A DNA stretch of 14,891 nucleotides from Leptolinea sp. UBA5203 (lineage in GTDB: Bacteria; Chloroflexota; Anaerolineae; Anaerolineales; Anaerolineaceae), in the NCBI GenBank assembly GCA_002412765.1, contig DHVR01000030.1, positions 160,173 to 175,063 on the forward strand. The letters run 5' to 3'. Position numbers and translations under genes: made by a program. Each line of letters starts with the position of its first letter. Positions within the stretch are counted from its first letter, which is position 1. The notes below the pieces were generated by a model, which was not told the DNA's origin, ran no database searches, and saw only the letters and a list, made by a program, of their open reading frames with translations. Below are positions 13,600 through 14,891 of this stretch, piece by piece.

Positions 13600-14520
13600 A
13601 TGCAGATTGTAACGGATAGTGGTATGGATTTGGCGGCAGAACAAATTAGTGGATTAAACCTGCACTACGCACCTTTGAAAATTACCCTTCAGGGTAAAAA
13701 TTACATTAGCGGCGTGGATATCTCAGCTGCGGAATTTTATCAATTACTGGAAGAAACCCAGGCCTTTCCCACAACCTCACAACCTTCTCCTGGTGACTTT
13801 GCTGCACTCTATCGAAAACTGGCTGTCAGTGATCCCGAAATTCTTTCCATTCACATTTCTTCCGGTTTGAGCGGCACGCTAAATGCGGCTGTTCAGGGGG
13901 CGAAAATGGTACCTGAGGCCAAGGTTTCCTTTGTAGACACCAAAGCCTTATCGGCCGGTGAAGGTTGGCAGGTACAGGCTGCTGCGCTGGCTGTTAAAGC
14001 GGGCTGGAAGCTGGATCAGATCCTTCAGTATATGAAAGAGATTCGGTCCAAGACGGACGTTTTTTTCACCCTGGACGACTTGAAATACCTCATCCATGGC
14101 GGACGGATCAGCCATCTGAAAGGTATGCTTGGGTCCTTATTACAGATCAAACCCATTATCCGGGTGGACGAAGAAACCGGAAAGTATTTTGATGTAGCCA
14201 AAGGACGTACTTTCAAACGAGCCATTGAAACCGTTGCCCGTGTGGCTGCCGAGAAATACGGCCATGGCGGGAAAATCCGCGTGCAGTTACAGCACGGCAA
14301 TAATCCGGAAGGCGTGCAGATGTTGAAAGACGAACTCTCCAATCTGCTGGATTGCTGCTTTGAACCTGTCACTGCGATCGGTCCAGTTTTGGGTGCCCAT
14401 ACCGGACCTACCTTGATCGGTCTGGCGATTGGATTCCAGGAAGTTTTTGCCCCCTTATTTGGCGAACCGGTGGACAGTGAGAAAATCAATTGTTCCGAAA
14501 TGGATTTAATGGCAGTTTAG
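13600..14520 (+). CDS. DegV family fatty-acid-binding protein
   Basis: The 306-residue protein has the DegV pattern: N-terminal IVTDSGMDL, FPTTSQPSPGDF (56-67), SIHISSGLSGTLN (83-95), VDTKALSAGEG (112-122) and LKYLIHGGRIS (161-171) followed by KPI. In this family these loops bind the carboxylate and chain of a fatty acid. Well-studied members (FakB) present fatty acids to the kinase FakA for entry into phospholipid synthesis. No fakA is visible here, so the exact role is open. The length is slightly above the usual about 280 residues because of a polar C-terminal tail (about 290-306). Start: GGAGG (13591-13595) 4 nt before the ATG. It is a single gene with a long structured leader and its own terminator. 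Confidence 0.92.
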   Translation: MQIVTDSGMDLAAEQISGLNLHYAPLKITLQGKNYISGVDISAAEFYQLLEETQAFPTTSQPSPGDFAALYRKLAVSDPEILSIHISSGLSGTLNAAVQGAKMVPEAKVSFVDTKALSAGEGWQVQAAALAVKAGWKLDQILQYMKEIRSKTDVFFTLDDLKYLIHGGRISHLKGMLGSLLQIKPIIRVDEETGKYFDVAKGRTFKRAIETVARVAAEKYGHGGKIRVQLQHGNNPEGVQMLKDELSNLLDCCFEPVTAIGPVLGAHTGPTLIGLAIGFQEVFAPLFGEPVDSEKINCSEMDLMAV

Positions 14521-14555
14521 ATTTTTAGTAAAATATTTTTCTTTACAAACCTCAG

Positions 14556-14592
14556 AGGAAGGATGTCTTGCCAAAGCATCCTTCTTATTTTA
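14556..14592 (+). terminator. Rho-independent terminator after the DegV gene
   Basis: GAAGGATG (14558-14565) pairs with CATCCTTC (14577-14584), with possible further pairing in the loop, and TTATTTTAT follows. It lies 37 nt beyond the stop codon. Confidence 0.75.
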
Positions 14593-14665
14593 TGTTAATT
14601 GATACATGCCAGAAAGATATGCTGTGTCCCAAGATTGTATTTTGACCCTTAAATTAATCATGATG

Positions 14666-14891
14666 GTCATTGCAAGTAAATTCATAGTGCTGACGTACTT
14701 CATTCCGTAGGAAACTGGGTAGAGGTGATCAGAAGACCATCAAACCTTTTATATCTTAAGTTTCATGTCATTGCGGTTAAACCCACAGCGCTAAAGCATT
14801 TCATTCTAAAAGAAACTGGGCAGATGTAATCAAAGGACAATTGGTCCCCTTGTTTCATAAGAGTCATGTCATTGCGAGTAAATCCATAGCG
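14666..14891. repeat. Degenerate tandem repeat, 101-bp unit, at least 2.2 copies, continuing off the right edge
   Basis: GTCATTGC recurs at 14666, 14767 and 14868, exactly 101 bp apart both times. The first two full units agree at about 69 of 101 positions without gaps. Conserved blocks include TTCATTC, GAAACTGGG and a TCAT end. The 24 visible bases of the third unit match the first at 21 positions. No ORF or RNA gene is evident in the 300 bases after the DegV terminator. The unit start resembles the widespread intergenic GTCATTGCGAG repeats of bacteria, in diverged form. Confidence 0.8.

Noticed and set aside
14565..14665. A possible earlier unit of the 101-bp repeat (GTCTTGCC lies exactly 101 bp before the first unit)
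   Set aside because: Beyond the first few bases the similarity is too low to distinguish from chance, and the region already forms the degV terminator.
14600..14891. CRISPR array
   Set aside because: The repeated unit is 101 bp and degenerate throughout, with no short conserved repeat and no unique spacers.

Overview
The window looks like chromosomal DNA of a free-living bacterium, most plausibly a Chloroflexota member of the Anaerolineae type. This placement is an inference from overall gene content and style (cytoplasmic sulfite-oxidase-like molybdoenzyme, GAF/GAF/HisKA_3 kinase, Eis-like acetyltransferase, DegV protein, mid GC). No rRNA, tRNA or marker gene is present to confirm it.

Layout: (1) 1-1205, minus: N-terminal part of a two-GAF sensor histidine kinase that runs off the left edge, driven by a near-consensus promoter that leaves almost no leader. 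(2) 1372-2004, plus: sulfite-oxidase-fold molybdopterin oxidoreductase with its own terminator. (3) 2126-5243, plus: YtrA-type GntR regulator, ABC ATPase, ABC-2 permease and YhfC-type intramembrane protease-like protein, closed by a strong terminator. The regulator's leader carries four exact-period 8-bp repeats. The gap between regulator and ATPase holds two perfect copies of the 16-bp bacterial centromere sequence parS. (4) 5353-6639, plus: large Eis-like GNAT acetyltransferase, followed by a promoter-plus-hairpin element. (5) 6886-7530, minus: unknown membrane protein. (6) 7646-11413, plus: an Lgt-family membrane protein that has lost the catalytic His motif, a nitrilase-type glutaminase, stand-alone NadE and an MFS exporter, tightly packed. 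(7) 11421-13331, minus: ABC-F ATPase, converging on the MFS gene with a 7-bp gap. (8) 13600-14520, plus: DegV family lipid-binding protein with a structured leader. (9) 14600-14891: no gene; the start of a tandem repeat with an exact 101-bp period that continues past the right edge.

How genes work together: the glutaminase and NadE probably form a split glutamine-dependent NAD+ synthetase. The GntR/ABC/YhfC set looks like a regulated export or self-protection operon. The most notable signal is the parS pair embedded in that operon, which would make this locus a ParB loading site and suggests it lies in the origin-proximal part of the chromosome.
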